Positions 1-9,763 are shown, counted from the first letter of the stretch. The stretch is 64,000 nucleotides of DNA from Lysobacterales bacterium 15-68-25 (GCA_002279065.1 NCKB01000009.1:124001-188000), one strand, 5' to 3'. Program-made: numbers and translations. The notes: a model not told the origin generated them from the sequence alone.

Positions 1-551
1 CCCGGATCGCGCAGGAACTCGACAAGTTCACCGACCTCTTCCTTCGCCTCGTCGCATCCGGCCACGTCGGAGAAGTTCACCTTGACCTGGTCTTCACCCT
101 GCAGCTTGGCACGCGAACGACCGAAGCTCATCGCCCCGCGCCCGCCCGCGCCAGACTGCATCTGGCGCATGAACCAGATGAACACGGCAGCGATCAGGAT
201 CACCGGCAGCCAGCTGACCAGCAGGTTCATCAGGGAGAATCCGGGAGCAGCCTCCTGGCGCACCTCCACGCCCTTCTCCTGCATCTGCTTGACAACCGAG
301 TTGGTCGAGAAGCCGAGAACCGGCGCGACGGTGCGGAAGCTGCTGCCGTCCTTCAGCTTGCCGCTGATGGTGGCCGGGTTCTCGGCACTGATCGTGGCGC
401 TGGATACGTTGCCGTTGTCGACGTTCTGCACGAACGCGCTGTAGGGCAGGTCCGAAGCTGCGCCGCCGTGAGGGTTGAAGCTCTGGAACACGGCGATGAG
501 CACCACCGCGATGATCAGCCAGAGCAACAGGTTTTTCGCCATCTCGTTCAT
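1..551 (-). CDS. ftsH: FtsH ATP-dependent zinc metalloprotease, N-terminal part (cut by window edge)
   Basis: FtsH is a membrane-anchored AAA+ protease that degrades misfolded and regulatory membrane proteins. Only the first 183 codons lie in the window; the AAA and zinc-protease domains lie beyond base 1. The visible part begins [11 protein letters not shown] and has a first membrane segment at about residues 5-22, a periplasmic domain at about 25-103, a second membrane segment at about 106-127, and the start of the cytoplasmic linker with NFSDVAG near residue 160, just ahead of the Walker A region. Its ATG overlaps the rlmE stop codon as ATGA, so the two genes are probably translationally coupled. 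The rlmE-ftsH order is the same in E. coli (rrmJ-ftsH). Confidence 0.96.
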   Translation of the reverse strand, partial: MNEMAKNLLLWLIIAVVLIAVFQSFNPHGGAASDLPYSAFVQNVDNGNVSSATISAENPATISGKLKDGSSFRTVAPVLGFSTNSVVKQMQEKGVEVRQEAAPGFSLMNLLVSWLPVILIAAVFIWFMRQMQSGAGGRGAMSFGRSRAKLQGEDQVKVNFSDVAGCDEAKEEVGELVEFLRDP

Positions 552-1198
552 GCGCGGTTTCCGCCCGGTTGCGCGCCCGAGGCCTTCAACCCCGTTGCCA
601 GCGCGTACACCTCCCGCGAACGCGCGCGGGAGGCCTTAGGTTTACGCATAGTCACGCGCGAAAAGTCCGCACGCAAGCTACGCAGGTAATCGTCGAAGCC
701 CGTTCCCTGGAACAGCTTAATGAGGAACGATCCACCCGGCTTGAGCCACTGCCTACTGAAGTCCAGCGCAAGTTCAGCCAGATCCATCGACCGGATCTGG
801 TCGGCCAAGGCCACGCCACTCATATTGGGGGCCATGTCCGAGAGGACAAGATCGACCTTCCGCCCGTCCAGCATGGTTTCCAGTTGCGACAAAACGTCCG
901 CTTCTCGGAAGTCGCCCTGGAGGAAATCGACCCCCGCGATGCCCTGCATCGGCAGGATGTCCAGCGCTACCACCCGACCGGTATCGCCCAGTCGCTGCCG
1001 TACCAACTGCGACCAGCCACCGGGTGCCGCTCCCAGGTCGACCACCGAGATGCCGGGCTTGAGCAGGTTGTCGCGCTCGATCAGCTCCTCGAGCTTATAG
1101 ACGGCACGCGAGCGCGCGCCCTCGGCCTGCGCCCTCTTGACGTAAACGTCGTCGAAATGTTCCCGCAGCCAGCGGGAACTGCTTTTGCTGCGGGACAT
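548..1198 (-). CDS. rlmE: RlmE (FtsJ/RrmJ) 23S rRNA 2'-O-ribose methyltransferase
   Basis: This enzyme methylates U2552 of 23S rRNA in the cytoplasm during late 50S assembly, using SAM. The 216-residue protein (E. coli 209) has the SAM-binding motif DLGAAPGGW at 54-62. It also has the K-D-K-E catalytic set of the family: K35 (YKLEE), D121 (SDMAPN), K161 (IKLFQ) and E196 (SREVY). The frame stays open 28 codons further upstream, but homology begins at [10 protein letters not shown], so that ATG is chosen. It overlaps ftsH by 4 bp. It is transcribed away from yhbY, so the 82 bp between them should hold both promoters. Confidence 0.95.
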   Translation of the reverse strand: MSRSKSSSRWLREHFDDVYVKRAQAEGARSRAVYKLEELIERDNLLKPGISVVDLGAAPGGWSQLVRQRLGDTGRVVALDILPMQGIAGVDFLQGDFREADVLSQLETMLDGRKVDLVLSDMAPNMSGVALADQIRSMDLAELALDFSRQWLKPGGSFLIKLFQGTGFDDYLRSLRADFSRVTMRKPKASRARSREVYALATGLKASGAQPGGNRA

Positions 1199-1280
1199 GA
1201 CCGGCAACACCACAGATGCGGAAATCGGCCGGCATGATAACCTCTGCGGTCCTTCATCCGCGAATCGAGCATCGGTCCCC

Positions 1281-1577
1281 ATGGCCCTGTCCCCTTCCCA
1301 GCGGCGCTACCTGCGCAGCCTCGCCCACGACCTGAACCCGGTGATCCTGCTGGGTGCGAAAGGGGCGACCGAGGCAGTGGTGAAGGAACTCGACCTGGCC
1401 CTCGACCATCACGAACTGGTCAAGGTGAAGCTTTCCGGCGGGGACAAGGAAGAGCGCCAGGCGCAGATCGAATTCCTGATCCAGGGCACCGGCGCGGAGA
1501 ACGTGCAGGAGATCGGCCACGTCGTGGTGCTGTTCCGCCGCAACGCGGACGACCCGAAGCTCGCCCTGCCTCGCTGA
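1281..1577 (+). CDS. yhbY: YhbY family RNA-binding protein (CRS1-YhbY/CRM domain)
   Basis: This is a 98-residue single-domain protein of the CRM family. The family binds RNA, and E. coli YhbY associates with pre-50S ribosomes. The protein starts [11 protein letters not shown] and carries the GAKG turn (25-28) typical of the CRM GxxG loop, followed by the helix and strand VKVKLSGG. The frame is open upstream, but the ATG at 1281 matches the family N-terminus. The stop TGA shares one base with the next gene's ATG (TGATG). Divergent pairing with rlmE and ftsH fits a role in ribosome assembly. Function is inferred from the family. Confidence 0.9.
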   Translation: MALSPSQRRYLRSLAHDLNPVILLGAKGATEAVVKELDLALDHHELVKVKLSGGDKEERQAQIEFLIQGTGAENVQEIGHVVVLFRRNADDPKLALPR

Positions 1578-1966
1578 TGGACCTCTCGCTCGACCTGCCC
1601 GGCTCCTTTCTGTTCGTCAGGCGCACTGCGACGGACCGGATTACCGTGGTCGACAGGGATATCTCATCCAGCTTCGTGCTGGCACCGACCCGGCTGGTAG
1701 AGGATTGGGCGGTATCCGACGCGCGGCTGCTGGCCCCCGTCCACGCCGATGCGGTGCTCGCCCTGCAGCCGGAACTGGTGCTGCTCGGCACCGGCGAGCG
1801 CCAGGTATTCCCCCCCGCAGCCTTCCTGGCTGCATTCCTGGGCAAGGGTATCGGGATCGAAGTGATGGACAACGCCGCGGCGGCGCGAACCTACGACCTG
1901 CTCGCTGGCGAGGGGCGTCGGGTCGTGGCGGGCTTCATCCTGCCCGGCGCCGGATCGAATGCCTGA
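1577..1966 (+). CDS. Mth938-like domain protein (DUF498/NDUFAF3 family)
   Basis: This 129-residue soluble protein fits the Mth938/NDUFAF3 fold family. The human member is a complex I assembly factor; bacterial members have no settled role. Family features visible are the segment FVLAPTRLVEDW, the stretch PELVLLGTGERQ and the later GIEVMDNAAAARTYDLL. It overlaps the yhbY stop by one base, so it is almost certainly co-translated with it. It ends 5 bp from the convergent nlpD gene. No catalytic residues can be named. The family assignment is fairly sure; a function is not. Confidence 0.8.
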   Translation: MDLSLDLPGSFLFVRRTATDRITVVDRDISSSFVLAPTRLVEDWAVSDARLLAPVHADAVLALQPELVLLGTGERQVFPPAAFLAAFLGKGIGIEVMDNAAAARTYDLLAGEGRRVVAGFILPGAGSNA

Positions 1967-1971
1967 ACCGC

Positions 1972-2886
1972 TCAGCGGGATGGCAGGAAGTCGAGCGGGT
2001 TGACCGGATTGCCGTTGCGGCGAATCTGGAACTGCAACTCGTCGCGCGAAGCACCGGTCGACCCCATCTCGGCGATCTCCTGTCCCGCGGACACCCGCTG
2101 CCCCTCCTTGACCAGACGCTTGCGGTTGTGCCCGTAAGCCGAGAGGAAGTCGTCGCTGTGCTTGACGATGATGAGCTCGCCGTAGCCGACCAGGCCGTTT
2201 CCGCTGTAGACCACCACACCGTCGGCAGCGGCGCGTACCGGACTGCCTGCACGGCCGGCGATTTCGATGCCGGGGATCGCATCGCCGCTCTGGAACTTCG
2301 AGATCACTGTGCCATCGGCCGGCCAGCGCCACGTGATGCCGCTGACCGATCGGGACGCACCCGGCGGTGCAATCGGTACGGGAGTTGTCGCCGGGCTGGG
2401 AACCGGAGCCTCTCCTGCCACCGGAACCGCGTCGCTCGCAGTGAGCCCGGATGCGGAATGCGCGACAGCAGGAACCACCGGCGCCTGGGCCGTCGTGGTC
2501 ACGTCGACGCGGGGGACGTTCCGCTCCCGCGACCTCGTGACCGTCGGTCGCACCACTGAAGCGACCGGACGAGTCTGCACGGCCCCGCCGGAGGCATGCA
2601 TCACCAGCACCTGGCCGGGCCAGATCGTGTACGGAGCGGCGATACCGTTCCAACGTGCCACGTCCCGGAAATCCTTGCCGTGCCGAAAGGCGATGGAATA
2701 CAGGGTGTCCCCTTTCTCCACTCGATACGTGCCGGAGATCGCCGATGGTGCGGCCACCCGGGCCGGCGACCGATAGGTCGAACCGCCGCGACTCGCTGGC
2801 TGCACGACTACCGAACGGGTCGTGCCGCAGGCTGCCAGCAGGCAGCACAAGGTCGCCAGCCCGAGCGCCTGAATGTGTCCTTTCAT
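1972..2886 (-). CDS. nlpD: NlpD-like lipoprotein: LysM plus degenerate M23/LytM domain (amidase activator)
   Basis: The predicted outer-membrane lipoprotein has 304 residues: a signal peptide with lipobox LLAAC (Cys20), a LysM peptidoglycan-binding repeat at about 53-97, a Pro/Thr/Ala-rich linker, and a C-terminal LytM domain from about 195. The LytM metal and catalytic residues are altered. The usual GxD becomes GIEIAG (Glu208), and the histidine of the usual LHFE motif is Gln285 in ELQFQ. It is therefore probably an activator of AmiC-type amidases, as E. coli NlpD is, rather than a peptidase. It follows surE-pcm-yqaA on the same strand, the classical nlpD neighbourhood, but rpoS is not next to it. 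A start four codons upstream (MLCNMKGH) is possible. Confidence 0.88.
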   Translation of the reverse strand: MKGHIQALGLATLCCLLAACGTTRSVVVQPASRGGSTYRSPARVAAPSAISGTYRVEKGDTLYSIAFRHGKDFRDVARWNGIAAPYTIWPGQVLVMHASGGAVQTRPVASVVRPTVTRSRERNVPRVDVTTTAQAPVVPAVAHSASGLTASDAVPVAGEAPVPSPATTPVPIAPPGASRSVSGITWRWPADGTVISKFQSGDAIPGIEIAGRAGSPVRAAADGVVVYSGNGLVGYGELIIVKHSDDFLSAYGHNRKRLVKEGQRVSAGQEIAEMGSTGASRDELQFQIRRNGNPVNPLDFLPSR

Positions 2887-2948
2887 ATTGCAAAGCATAC
2901 CGAGGCTGCTGCGCCCTGCCCATGCGCCGGCCATGGAGCTCCGGGCCT

Positions 2949-3554
2949 TCAGCGCCACAAGACCCACCATGCGCCAAGCGCGGCAAGAATCACGATGACG
3001 GCCCAGCCGATCCGCTCGATGTTCCGGTGCAGCACCTGCTCGGCACGCTCGCCAACCAGCCGGACCAGCAGGGCCAGCAGCCAGACCCGCTTGCCGCGTC
3101 CCACCGCCATGCAGGCCAGGAACGGCAGCACCGGCACACCGACGATGCCAGCCGCCCAGGTCACGAACTTCATCGGGATCACCGGCTGCAGCGCGGCGAG
3201 CATCAGCGCGCCGAGCATGGCCAGCCAATGCCGGTTCATGTCGTCCCGCAGGTGACCGACCCAGGTACCGATGGTCTGCTGCATGCCGGGGCTGAGCAGC
3301 GGATGGATGCTCTGGTAGGCCCAGTGCCCGAGCGCATAACCGACCAGCGACCCGAGCAACGAAAAGAGCAGGCTGATGTTGGCGTAGAAGAACGCCTTGT
3401 GCCGTCGCCCCAGCATCATCGGCGCCAGCATCACCTCCGGCATGACCGGGAAAATGAAGGCTTCGATGAAGCTCAGTCCGCACAGGTAGGGAACCGCCCG
3501 AGGATGGCGCGCCCAGGTCAGGGCACGCGCATACAGCGCGCCGAACAGCCGCAT
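2949..3554 (-). CDS. yqaA: YqaA family inner-membrane protein (DedA/SNARE-associated superfamily)
   Basis: This 201-residue integral membrane protein is of the YqaA type. Its N-terminal motif GLSFIEAFIFPVMPE resembles the re-entrant ExxxxPxPGE-like motif of DedA proteins, and three to four further hydrophobic stretches follow. DedA relatives are implicated in lipid flipping and membrane homeostasis; the role of YqaA itself is not established. The ATG shares one base with the pcm stop (TGATG), so translation is coupled to pcm. The position between pcm and nlpD is conserved in related bacteria. Confidence 0.85.
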   Translation of the reverse strand: MRLFGALYARALTWARHPRAVPYLCGLSFIEAFIFPVMPEVMLAPMMLGRRHKAFFYANISLLFSLLGSLVGYALGHWAYQSIHPLLSPGMQQTIGTWVGHLRDDMNRHWLAMLGALMLAALQPVIPMKFVTWAAGIVGVPVLPFLACMAVGRGKRVWLLALLVRLVGERAEQVLHRNIERIGWAVIVILAALGAWWVLWR

Positions 3555-4234
3555 CAGCCGATGCCCCCGAGCAGAGGCACGAAGCTCGCGGGCCCCAACT
3601 CTTCCTGGATGAAGTCGCCCTGGCCATCGCCGCGCATGCGGATCAGCGTCTGGCTGCTTGGCGAGCCGACCGGGGCCACCAGCACGCCGGTCGGCGTCAT
3701 CTGGTCGAGGATGGCATGGGGGATCGCATCACCGGCAGCCGTGAGGATCACTGCATCGAACGGACCCTCGTCCGGCCAGCCCAGCTTGCCGTCGTCATAA
3801 CGCGAGCGGAGGTTGGTGATACCCAACTGGCGGAAGCGGCGCCGCGCCTGGCGCAACAGCTCCTCGATGCGCTCGACCGTGTAGACCTGGGGCACCAGCG
3901 CCGCCAGCACGGCTGCCTGGTACCCCGACCCGGTGCCGATCTCCAGCACCTTCTTCGGCATGCCGAACTCGAGCAGCGCCTCGGTCATCCGTGCCACCAC
4001 CCAAGGCTGGGAGATGGTCTGGCCATGGCCGATCGGCAACGCGGTGTTTTCGTAGGCGCGCGAGTGCAGCGCCTGGTCGATGAAATGGTGCCGCGGCAGA
4101 TTGCGGATCACGTCGATCACACGGGCGTCCCGGATGCCGCTTTCCTTCAACGTGGCAGCCAGCCGGTCGCGGGCGCGTTGCGAGGTCATGCCCTCGCCTT
4201 TCAGGGCCGACGGCGGCAATGGATGGATGTTCAT
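3554..4234 (-). CDS. pcm: Protein-L-isoaspartate O-methyltransferase
   Basis: This cytosolic repair enzyme methylates L-isoaspartyl residues in aged proteins using SAM. Of 226 residues, the first 15 or so may be an extension; an internal Met16 ([10 protein letters not shown]) aligns with the shorter E. coli protein (208). Family motifs are the substrate-binding GHGQTISQP (69-77) and the SAM motif [11 protein letters not shown] (96-106), followed by VERIEEL. It lies 3 bp after the surE stop and overlaps yqaA by one base. The surE-pcm pairing is a hallmark of proteobacterial stationary-phase survival operons. Confidence 0.95.
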   Translation of the reverse strand: MNIHPLPPSALKGEGMTSQRARDRLAATLKESGIRDARVIDVIRNLPRHHFIDQALHSRAYENTALPIGHGQTISQPWVVARMTEALLEFGMPKKVLEIGTGSGYQAAVLAALVPQVYTVERIEELLRQARRRFRQLGITNLRSRYDDGKLGWPDEGPFDAVILTAAGDAIPHAILDQMTPTGVLVAPVGSPSSQTLIRMRGDGQGDFIQEELGPASFVPLLGGIG

Positions 4235-4237
4235 CGC

Positions 4238-5017
4238 TCAGGCCGCCTCGTCGTCGATCGCATCGGTCATCGCCTGCATCCAGCCGCTGACTTTCTCCAA
4301 CGCCTGGTAACGGGTGAGATCGACATGGATGGGCGTCACCGAGACGTAGCCGCGCCGCACCGCGTCGAAGTCGGTGCCCGGACCATCGTCCTCCGCCGGG
4401 CCCGCCGGACCGATCCACCAGATCGGGCGTCCGCGCGGATCGCTCTGTGCGATGCACGCCGCGGCCCGGTGGCGCTTGCCCAGCCGGGCCACCTCGAAAC
4501 CGCGGATCTGTTCCCAGGGCAGATCCGGCACATTGACGTTGAGGATGGTGTCGGCCGGCAGTGGATCGACCAGCAGGCGCTCCATCAGCAGGCGCACGGC
4601 CCGCGCGGCCGACTCGTAATGTTCGCCGCGGTGGTCCTTGCTCACCAGCGACACGGCGATCGCCGGCAGCCCGAGAAAACGCCCTTCCATCGCCGCCGAC
4701 ACGGTACCGGAGTAGATCACGTCGTCGCCCAGGTTGGCCGAGTTGTTGATGCCGGAAACGACGATGTGCGGCTCCTCATCCAACAGGCCCGACAGTGCCA
4801 GGTGCACGCAGTCGGTCGGCGTGCCGGCGACTCGGTAGTAGCCGTTGTCCATCCGACTGACGCGGATCGGCGCATCCAGGGTGAGCGAGTTGCTGGCGCC
4901 GGAACGGTCCCGGTCGGGGGCCACCACGGTCACTTTTCCCACCGCGCCGAGGCGCTCGGCGAGCACGCGGATGCCCGGTGCATCCACGCCATCATCGTTG
5001 CTTACCAGGACTCGCAT
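4238..5017 (-). CDS. surE: 5'/3'-nucleotidase SurE
   Basis: This metal-dependent nucleoside monophosphatase is associated with stationary-phase survival. The 259-residue protein has the complete divalent-metal site: D8 and D9 (NDDG), S39 (RSGAS) and N91 (SGINNSAN). This matches D8/D9/S39/N92 of the E. coli enzyme. An in-frame start seven codons upstream is possible, but [10 protein letters not shown] is the family N-terminus. It is the first gene of surE-pcm-yqaA-nlpD. The 154 bp between it and the divergent smr gene should carry the promoter; I see no clear consensus boxes. Confidence 0.96.
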   Translation of the reverse strand: MRVLVSNDDGVDAPGIRVLAERLGAVGKVTVVAPDRDRSGASNSLTLDAPIRVSRMDNGYYRVAGTPTDCVHLALSGLLDEEPHIVVSGINNSANLGDDVIYSGTVSAAMEGRFLGLPAIAVSLVSKDHRGEHYESAARAVRLLMERLLVDPLPADTILNVNVPDLPWEQIRGFEVARLGKRHRAAACIAQSDPRGRPIWWIGPAGPAEDDGPGTDFDAVRRGYVSVTPIHVDLTRYQALEKVSGWMQAMTDAIDDEAA

Positions 5018-5171
5018 GCTGTTCCGTCGAATGGCCAAGAACGGGGCTCGGCCGCTTTGACCGACGCCCTTAGTGCAGGGTTTCGAGTCTAACCGAGCGG
5101 CCCCCGCGTTTCACGAAGAAGCCGGCCCGGAGGCTTGCCCCGGACCACAGCCCATTGGGTAGCATGGCGGG

Positions 5172-5723
5172 ATGAAGCGCCGCGCCCCCACCACGATCAC
5201 CGAGGACGACGCCCGACTGTTCCGCGAGGCGATCGGCGAGATTCGCCGGCTGGAGGCCGAGCCGGCGCCACCGCCGCCACCCCGTCCCGAACCGCGCGCC
5301 CGCATGTTCGAGGCGGACGAGGCTGCGGTACCGGGTGAACTGCTGGACATGGCGTTCGATCCAGCCCTGATGGAAGTGGGCGAGGAACTGAGTTTTCTGC
5401 AGGACGGCTACCCGCCCAAGCTGCTCAAGCAACTCAGGCGCGGCCAGTTCAGCGTGCAGGACGACCTTGACCTTCACCACATGAACGCTGCGGCGGCCCA
5501 GGCCAGCATCGCCGACTTCCTGGCCGAGGCGCGGGAACGCGGCCTGCGCTGCGTGCGCATCGTGCACGGCAAGGGCCTGCGTTCGAAGTCGGCGGGCCCG
5601 GTGCTCAAGGCGCTCACCGACCGCCTGCTGCGCCGGCGCGCCGACGTGATCGCGTTCGCCTCGGCGCGCCCCGCACAAGGCGGCACGGGTGCAGTGGTGG
5701 TGCTGCTGGCTATGCCTCGCTGA
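5172..5723 (+). CDS. Smr domain protein (SmrA/YdaL-like putative endonuclease)
   Basis: This 183-residue protein has a C-terminal Smr domain with the family signatures DLH (100-102) and HGKG (132-135). Smr domains occur at the end of MutS2 and alone in proteobacteria, where they have nicking or RNase activity. The N-terminal half is charged with a Pro-rich stretch near 31-42 and is probably a flexible linker. The gene is monocistronic, and its stop lies 8 bp from the convergent truD stop. The substrate is unknown. Confidence 0.88.
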   Translation: MKRRAPTTITEDDARLFREAIGEIRRLEAEPAPPPPPRPEPRARMFEADEAAVPGELLDMAFDPALMEVGEELSFLQDGYPPKLLKQLRRGQFSVQDDLDLHHMNAAAAQASIADFLAEARERGLRCVRIVHGKGLRSKSAGPVLKALTDRLLRRRADVIAFASARPAQGGTGAVVVLLAMPR

Positions 5724-5731
5724 AGCGCCGC

Positions 5732-6748
5732 TCAGCCGGTCGTGGCCAGTTCGCGGACCACAGTCGTGGCATAGGCTCCCGCCGGAAGCTCGAAGCGCAT
5801 CTCCAGCACATCCTCGGACAGCCAGCTCCACGCCAGCCCGACCGGAAGCAACCGCAGCGCGCGGCGGTCGTGCGTCATTCGCGCAGCGGCGAGGCCATCG
5901 GCGAGATCCCGCCACTCGGCGGCGATGCGTTGTTCCAGCTCGGCCACCACGCCTCGCGATGCAGGCTCGCCCTCGCCCCACAACGGCCCGGTCGGGTGAA
6001 TATCGCCCTGCGCCAGACGGGCGGCCAGCGTGGCGTCGAACGGCTCCGGGCCGAACCAGGAGCGCGACCCGGCCAGCGCCCAGATCTCACCCTCCAGTGC
6101 GGTGTCCCAGCTGCCCTGTTCGACCCGCTCGGCGAGCACGCTGTTGAAGATCTGCGAGCGCGCGGCGGAGAGCAACATGCTGCGCTTGTCGCGGTCCACC
6201 CGGCGTCCGGCGAACATCGCGCGGGCCTGGACCAGATTGCCGCCCTCCCGTCCGAAACGCTGCTCGCCGAAATAGTTCGGCACGCCGCGGGCGGCGATCT
6301 GCTCGAGCACGCGTCCGGCGCCCTCGCGATCGCCCTGCACTTCACGCAGGACGATCACGAAGCGGTTGCCGCGCAGACCGCCACGCTTCAGCTTGCGGCT
6401 GTGCCGCGTCGCGGCGAGCACCTTGACCTCTTCGTGCGGGAAGGCCGACCAGTCAGGATCGGCGCGCCCGGGGAGTTGCACAGAGAACGCCTGGCGGGTG
6501 ACCGCATGGCGGTCCTTCATCCCGGCATAGCCCACGTTGACCGGCGGCACCCCTGCGAACTTCGCCAGCTCCCGGGCCACCCAGTCGGTATTGGCGCCGC
6601 GCTTCTCCACCCACAGCAGAGCGTGCTCGCCGGCCCCGTCGGCGTCGTAGCCGAGCAGCTCCTCGACCTGGAAATCCTCGGGCGTGGCGCGCAGCCGGGC
6701 GGTCAGCGGCACCGAGCCGTAGGCGGTGGGCAATTCGGAAACGGACAT
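5732..6748 (-). CDS. truD: tRNA pseudouridine(13) synthase TruD
   Basis: TruD converts U13 of tRNA-Glu to pseudouridine. The 338-residue protein carries the family catalytic motif GMKDRHAVTRQ with the nucleophilic aspartate at D79, plus the GNRFVIVLR stretch of the TRUD insertion domain. In many gammaproteobacteria truD sits in ispD-ispF-truD-surE. Here the magnesium transporter gene mgtE lies between ispF and truD, and surE is separated by smr. The intergenic gap to mgtE is 36 bp on the same strand. Confidence 0.95.
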   Translation of the reverse strand: MSVSELPTAYGSVPLTARLRATPEDFQVEELLGYDADGAGEHALLWVEKRGANTDWVARELAKFAGVPPVNVGYAGMKDRHAVTRQAFSVQLPGRADPDWSAFPHEEVKVLAATRHSRKLKRGGLRGNRFVIVLREVQGDREGAGRVLEQIAARGVPNYFGEQRFGREGGNLVQARAMFAGRRVDRDKRSMLLSAARSQIFNSVLAERVEQGSWDTALEGEIWALAGSRSWFGPEPFDATLAARLAQGDIHPTGPLWGEGEPASRGVVAELEQRIAAEWRDLADGLAAARMTHDRRALRLLPVGLAWSWLSEDVLEMRFELPAGAYATTVVRELATTG

Positions 6749-6784
6749 GGCACTCCGCCGGCCGCGCCGGCATGCAGGAAAGCG

Positions 6785-8239
6785 TTACATCAGGAACAGC
6801 GTGGCCAGCCCGAGGAAGATGAAGAAGCCGCCGCTGTCGGTCATGAAGGTGAGGAACACGCTGGCACCCAGCGCCGGATCGCGCCCCAGGCGGATCAGCG
6901 CCATCGGGATGCCCACGCCCATGAACGCCGCCAGCAGCAGGTTCAGCGTCATGGCGGCGGTCATCACCAGGCCGAGCATCGGACTTTCATACAGCAGGGC
7001 CGCCACGGTGCCGATCACCCCGCCCCAGATCAGGCCGTTGAACAGCGCCACGCCCAGCTCCTTCTGCCACAGCCGGCGGATCGCGTTGGGGTTGACCTGA
7101 TCCAGTGCCGAGGCACGCACGATCATCGTGATGGTCTGGTTGCCCGAGTTGCCGCCGATGCCGGCGACGATCGGCATCAGGGTGGCCAGTGCCACCAGCT
7201 TCTCGATCGAGTTCTCGAACAGGCCGATCACGCGGGACGCCAGGAACGCGGTCACCAGGTTGATCGCCAGCCAGCTCCAGCGGTTGCGCACCGAGGCCCA
7301 GATCGAGGCGAAGATGTCTTCTTCCTCGCGCAGGCCGCCGCGGCTGAGCGACTCGCTCTCGCCCTCCTCGCGGATCACGTCGACCATCGCGTCGATGGTG
7401 ATGCGGCCGATCAGGTGGTTGCCCTCGTCGACCACCGGTGCGGTGACCAGGTCGTAGCGCTCGAATGCCTGGGCCACCTCGTAGGCGTCATCACCCGGGT
7501 GAAACGTGTTGACGTCCGGCGCCATCAGCTCGCCGACCATCCGGTCGGGTGGATTGACCAACAACCAGTGCAGCGGCAGTACGCCGGTCAGCACGTTGTC
7601 GCTGTTGACCACGAACAGCTTGTCGGTCTGCGGGGGAAGCTCCTCGAAACGGCGCAGGTAGCGCAGGACGGTTTCCAGGCTGACGTCCTCGCGGATCGTC
7701 ACCATTTCGAAGTCCATCAGGGCGCCGATCTGGTCGTCCTCGTAGGACAGCGCCGACTGCAGCTGCTCGCGCTGCTGCGCGTCGAGGCTGGCCATCAGCT
7801 CGGGCAGCACCTCGGTCGGCAGGTCCTCGACCAGGTCGGCTAGCTCGTCGGCGTCCAGCGGCTCGACCGCCGCCATGATCTCGCCTTGGTCCATGTCTGC
7901 GATCAGCGATTCGCGGACCGCGTCGGACACCTCCAGCAGGATCTCGCCGTCGCGGTCCGAGCGCACCCGCTGCCAGACGGCCAGGCGCTCGTCCAGCGGC
8001 AACGATTCGAGGATGAAAGCGATGTCGGCCGGATGCAGCGGCTCGAGCTGCTGCTGCAACACCTCGCCGCTGTCCTTCAGGGCTTCGGCGATCGGCGCGC
8101 GGGCCACCGGATCGGCGTCGGCATCGCGCAGCGCGTCGAGTTCATCGCGCATCCGCTGCTGCTGGCGCAACAGGTCGACGATGGTGTCCAGTTGCTCCTG
8201 CAGCCGTTGGCCGGCGCCGCGAGCCTCGGTCTCGCTCAT
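6785..8239 (-). CDS. mgtE: MgtE family magnesium transporter
   Basis: MgtE is an inner-membrane Mg2+ channel/transporter. The 484-residue protein has the standard layout: a superhelical MgtE N domain (about 1-135, with [14 protein letters not shown]), a pair of CBS domains (with [13 protein letters not shown]), a connecting helix, and five membrane segments from about residue 285 containing the conserved GNSGNQ pore motif. Its ATG overlaps the ispF stop as ATGA, so it is translated within the isoprenoid cluster. There is no separate leader, hence no room for a magnesium riboswitch directly upstream. Confidence 0.95.
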   Translation of the reverse strand: MSETEARGAGQRLQEQLDTIVDLLRQQQRMRDELDALRDADADPVARAPIAEALKDSGEVLQQQLEPLHPADIAFILESLPLDERLAVWQRVRSDRDGEILLEVSDAVRESLIADMDQGEIMAAVEPLDADELADLVEDLPTEVLPELMASLDAQQREQLQSALSYEDDQIGALMDFEMVTIREDVSLETVLRYLRRFEELPPQTDKLFVVNSDNVLTGVLPLHWLLVNPPDRMVGELMAPDVNTFHPGDDAYEVAQAFERYDLVTAPVVDEGNHLIGRITIDAMVDVIREEGESESLSRGGLREEEDIFASIWASVRNRWSWLAINLVTAFLASRVIGLFENSIEKLVALATLMPIVAGIGGNSGNQTITMIVRASALDQVNPNAIRRLWQKELGVALFNGLIWGGVIGTVAALLYESPMLGLVMTAAMTLNLLLAAFMGVGIPMALIRLGRDPALGASVFLTFMTDSGGFFIFLGLATLFLM

Positions 8240-8709
8240 GCGCGTTCCAGTAACACGCAGGCCTGCGCCGCGATCCCCTCACCTCGACCGGTGAAGCCGA
8301 GCTTTTCGGTGGTGGTCGCCTTGATGCTGATGCGGTCGATGCCGCAGCCCAGGTCGGCCGCCAGGTACTCGCGCATCTGCTGCGCGTGCGGGCCGACCTT
8401 CGGCGCTTCGGCGATGACGGTGACGTCGGCGTTGCCGAGCCGGTAGCCCTGTCCGGCCATCAGGCCGGCGGCATGACGCAGGAACTGCCGGCTGTCCGCG
8501 TCGCGCCACTGCGGATCGGAGGGTGGGAAATGCTTGCCGATGTCACCCATTGCCAGCGCGCCGAAGATCGCGTCACACAGCGCATGGATCACCACGTCAC
8601 CATCCGAGTGCGCCACCACGCCGCGCCCATGCGGCACGCGCACGCCACCGAGGGTGACGAAGTCGCCCTCGCCGAACGCATGCACGTCGAAGCCCTGTCC
8701 GATCCTCAC
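8236..8709 (-). CDS. ispF: 2-C-methyl-D-erythritol 2,4-cyclodiphosphate synthase
   Basis: IspF is the fifth enzyme of the MEP isoprenoid pathway; it cyclises CDP-methylerythritol phosphate. The 157-residue protein has the zinc ligands D8 and H10 (FDVH) and H42 (HSDGDVVIH), plus the [15 protein letters not shown] signature near the C-terminus. It follows ispD by 4 bp on the same strand and overlaps mgtE by 4 bp. The protein has the usual family length (E. coli 159). Confidence 0.97.
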   Translation of the reverse strand: MRIGQGFDVHAFGEGDFVTLGGVRVPHGRGVVAHSDGDVVIHALCDAIFGALAMGDIGKHFPPSDPQWRDADSRQFLRHAAGLMAGQGYRLGNADVTVIAEAPKVGPHAQQMREYLAADLGCGIDRISIKATTTEKLGFTGRGEGIAAQACVLLERA

Positions 8710-8713
8710 CTTG

Positions 8714-9424
8714 TCACTCCTTCCCCGCCGGCGCCGTGCGACCGAGCAGGAACTCGGCCAGCGCGAAATCCGCCGCCGTGGTCACCTTGATGTTGTCTTC
8801 CGCGCCTTCCACCAGCAGCGGCGCGTGCCCGGCCAGCTCCATGGCCATCGCCTCGTCGCTGACAGTCACCCCGCGACGGGACGCTTCGCGCAACGCTACC
8901 GAGAGTGCACCACGACGGAACATCTGCGGCGTGAAGGCGCGCCAGCGGAGGTCGCGCGGCTCGGTGAGCGCACTGCACCCGGCCGGATCCGCCCGCTTGA
9001 GTGTGTCGCGCAGCGGCGCACCGAGCAGCCCACCCTCGCCCCGCCCGGCCAGTTCGATCAGCCGGGAGATGTCGGCCAGTCGGACGCAGGGACGCGCCGC
9101 ATCATGCACCAGCACGAAATCCGTTTCGCCAACGCTATCGGGCAGCGCCTGCAAACCGGCCAGCACCGAGTCGCAGCGCTCGGCGCCGCCGGGAGCCGTG
9201 AGCACCGGCTTGCCGTGCATGCTGGCCAGGCCAGGCCACAGCTCGTCACCTGGCGAGAGCACTACCATCAGGCCCGCGACCTGCGCATGCCGCGCCAGCC
9301 GGTCCAGCGTGTGCTCGATCAGCGGCCGACCGCCGATCGGCAGGTACTGCTTGGGCCGATCGCCGCCGACACGCAGACCACGCCCCGCCGCCGGGACCAC
9401 GCACCACAGGCCCGACGCGCTCAT
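8714..9424 (-). CDS. ispD: 2-C-methyl-D-erythritol 4-phosphate cytidylyltransferase
   Basis: IspD transfers CMP to methylerythritol phosphate in the MEP pathway. The 236-residue protein shows the nucleotide-binding motif [16 protein letters not shown] near residues 12-27 and the conserved LVHDAARPC and DNIKVTT segments. The ATG overlaps the ftsB stop (ATGA), so ftsB-ispD-ispF are coupled, as in most gammaproteobacteria. Length and motifs are complete. Confidence 0.96.
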   Translation of the reverse strand: MSASGLWCVVPAAGRGLRVGGDRPKQYLPIGGRPLIEHTLDRLARHAQVAGLMVVLSPGDELWPGLASMHGKPVLTAPGGAERCDSVLAGLQALPDSVGETDFVLVHDAARPCVRLADISRLIELAGRGEGGLLGAPLRDTLKRADPAGCSALTEPRDLRWRAFTPQMFRRGALSVALREASRRGVTVSDEAMAMELAGHAPLLVEGAEDNIKVTTAADFALAEFLLGRTAPAGKE

Positions 9425-9747
9425 GGCGTTCCACTGCTGGCCGGAGCCGCCGCTGCGGATGCTGCGGCAGCCGGCCCCTCCACCACCTGGTAGAAGGTCT
9501 CGCCGGGCTTGATCAGGCCGAGCTCGGCGCGGGCGCGTGCTTCAACGGCCTGCTCGCCGCTCTTCAGGTCGGTCACGTCCGCGGCCAGCGCCTGGTTGCG
9601 TTGCTGCAGGCGCAGGTTCTCCTCGGTCTGCTTCTTCACCGCCGCACGCAGGGTATCGACCTCACGCATGCCGCCCGCATCGCTCCACAGCTTGAACTGC
9701 AGAGCGACGAGCAGTGCGATCAGGATCAGCGCGACCCAGCGCAGCAT
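9421..9747 (-). CDS. ftsB: Cell division protein FtsB
   Basis: FtsB is a small bitopic divisome protein that joins FtsL and FtsQ and helps activate septal peptidoglycan synthesis. The 108-residue protein has one N-terminal membrane helix (about 3-20), then a periplasmic coiled coil (about 29-70: LRAAVKKQTEENLRLQQRN) and the conserved EARARAELGLIKPGETF. The C-terminal tail is Ala/Pro-rich. The open frame extends upstream, but MLRWVALILIALL is the family start. It sits 16 bp after eno, the common eno-ftsB arrangement. Confidence 0.94.
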   Translation of the reverse strand: MLRWVALILIALLVALQFKLWSDAGGMREVDTLRAAVKKQTEENLRLQQRNQALAADVTDLKSGEQAVEARARAELGLIKPGETFYQVVEGPAAAASAAAAPASSGTP

Positions 9748-9763
9748 GGGGAAGGCTTCCCGC

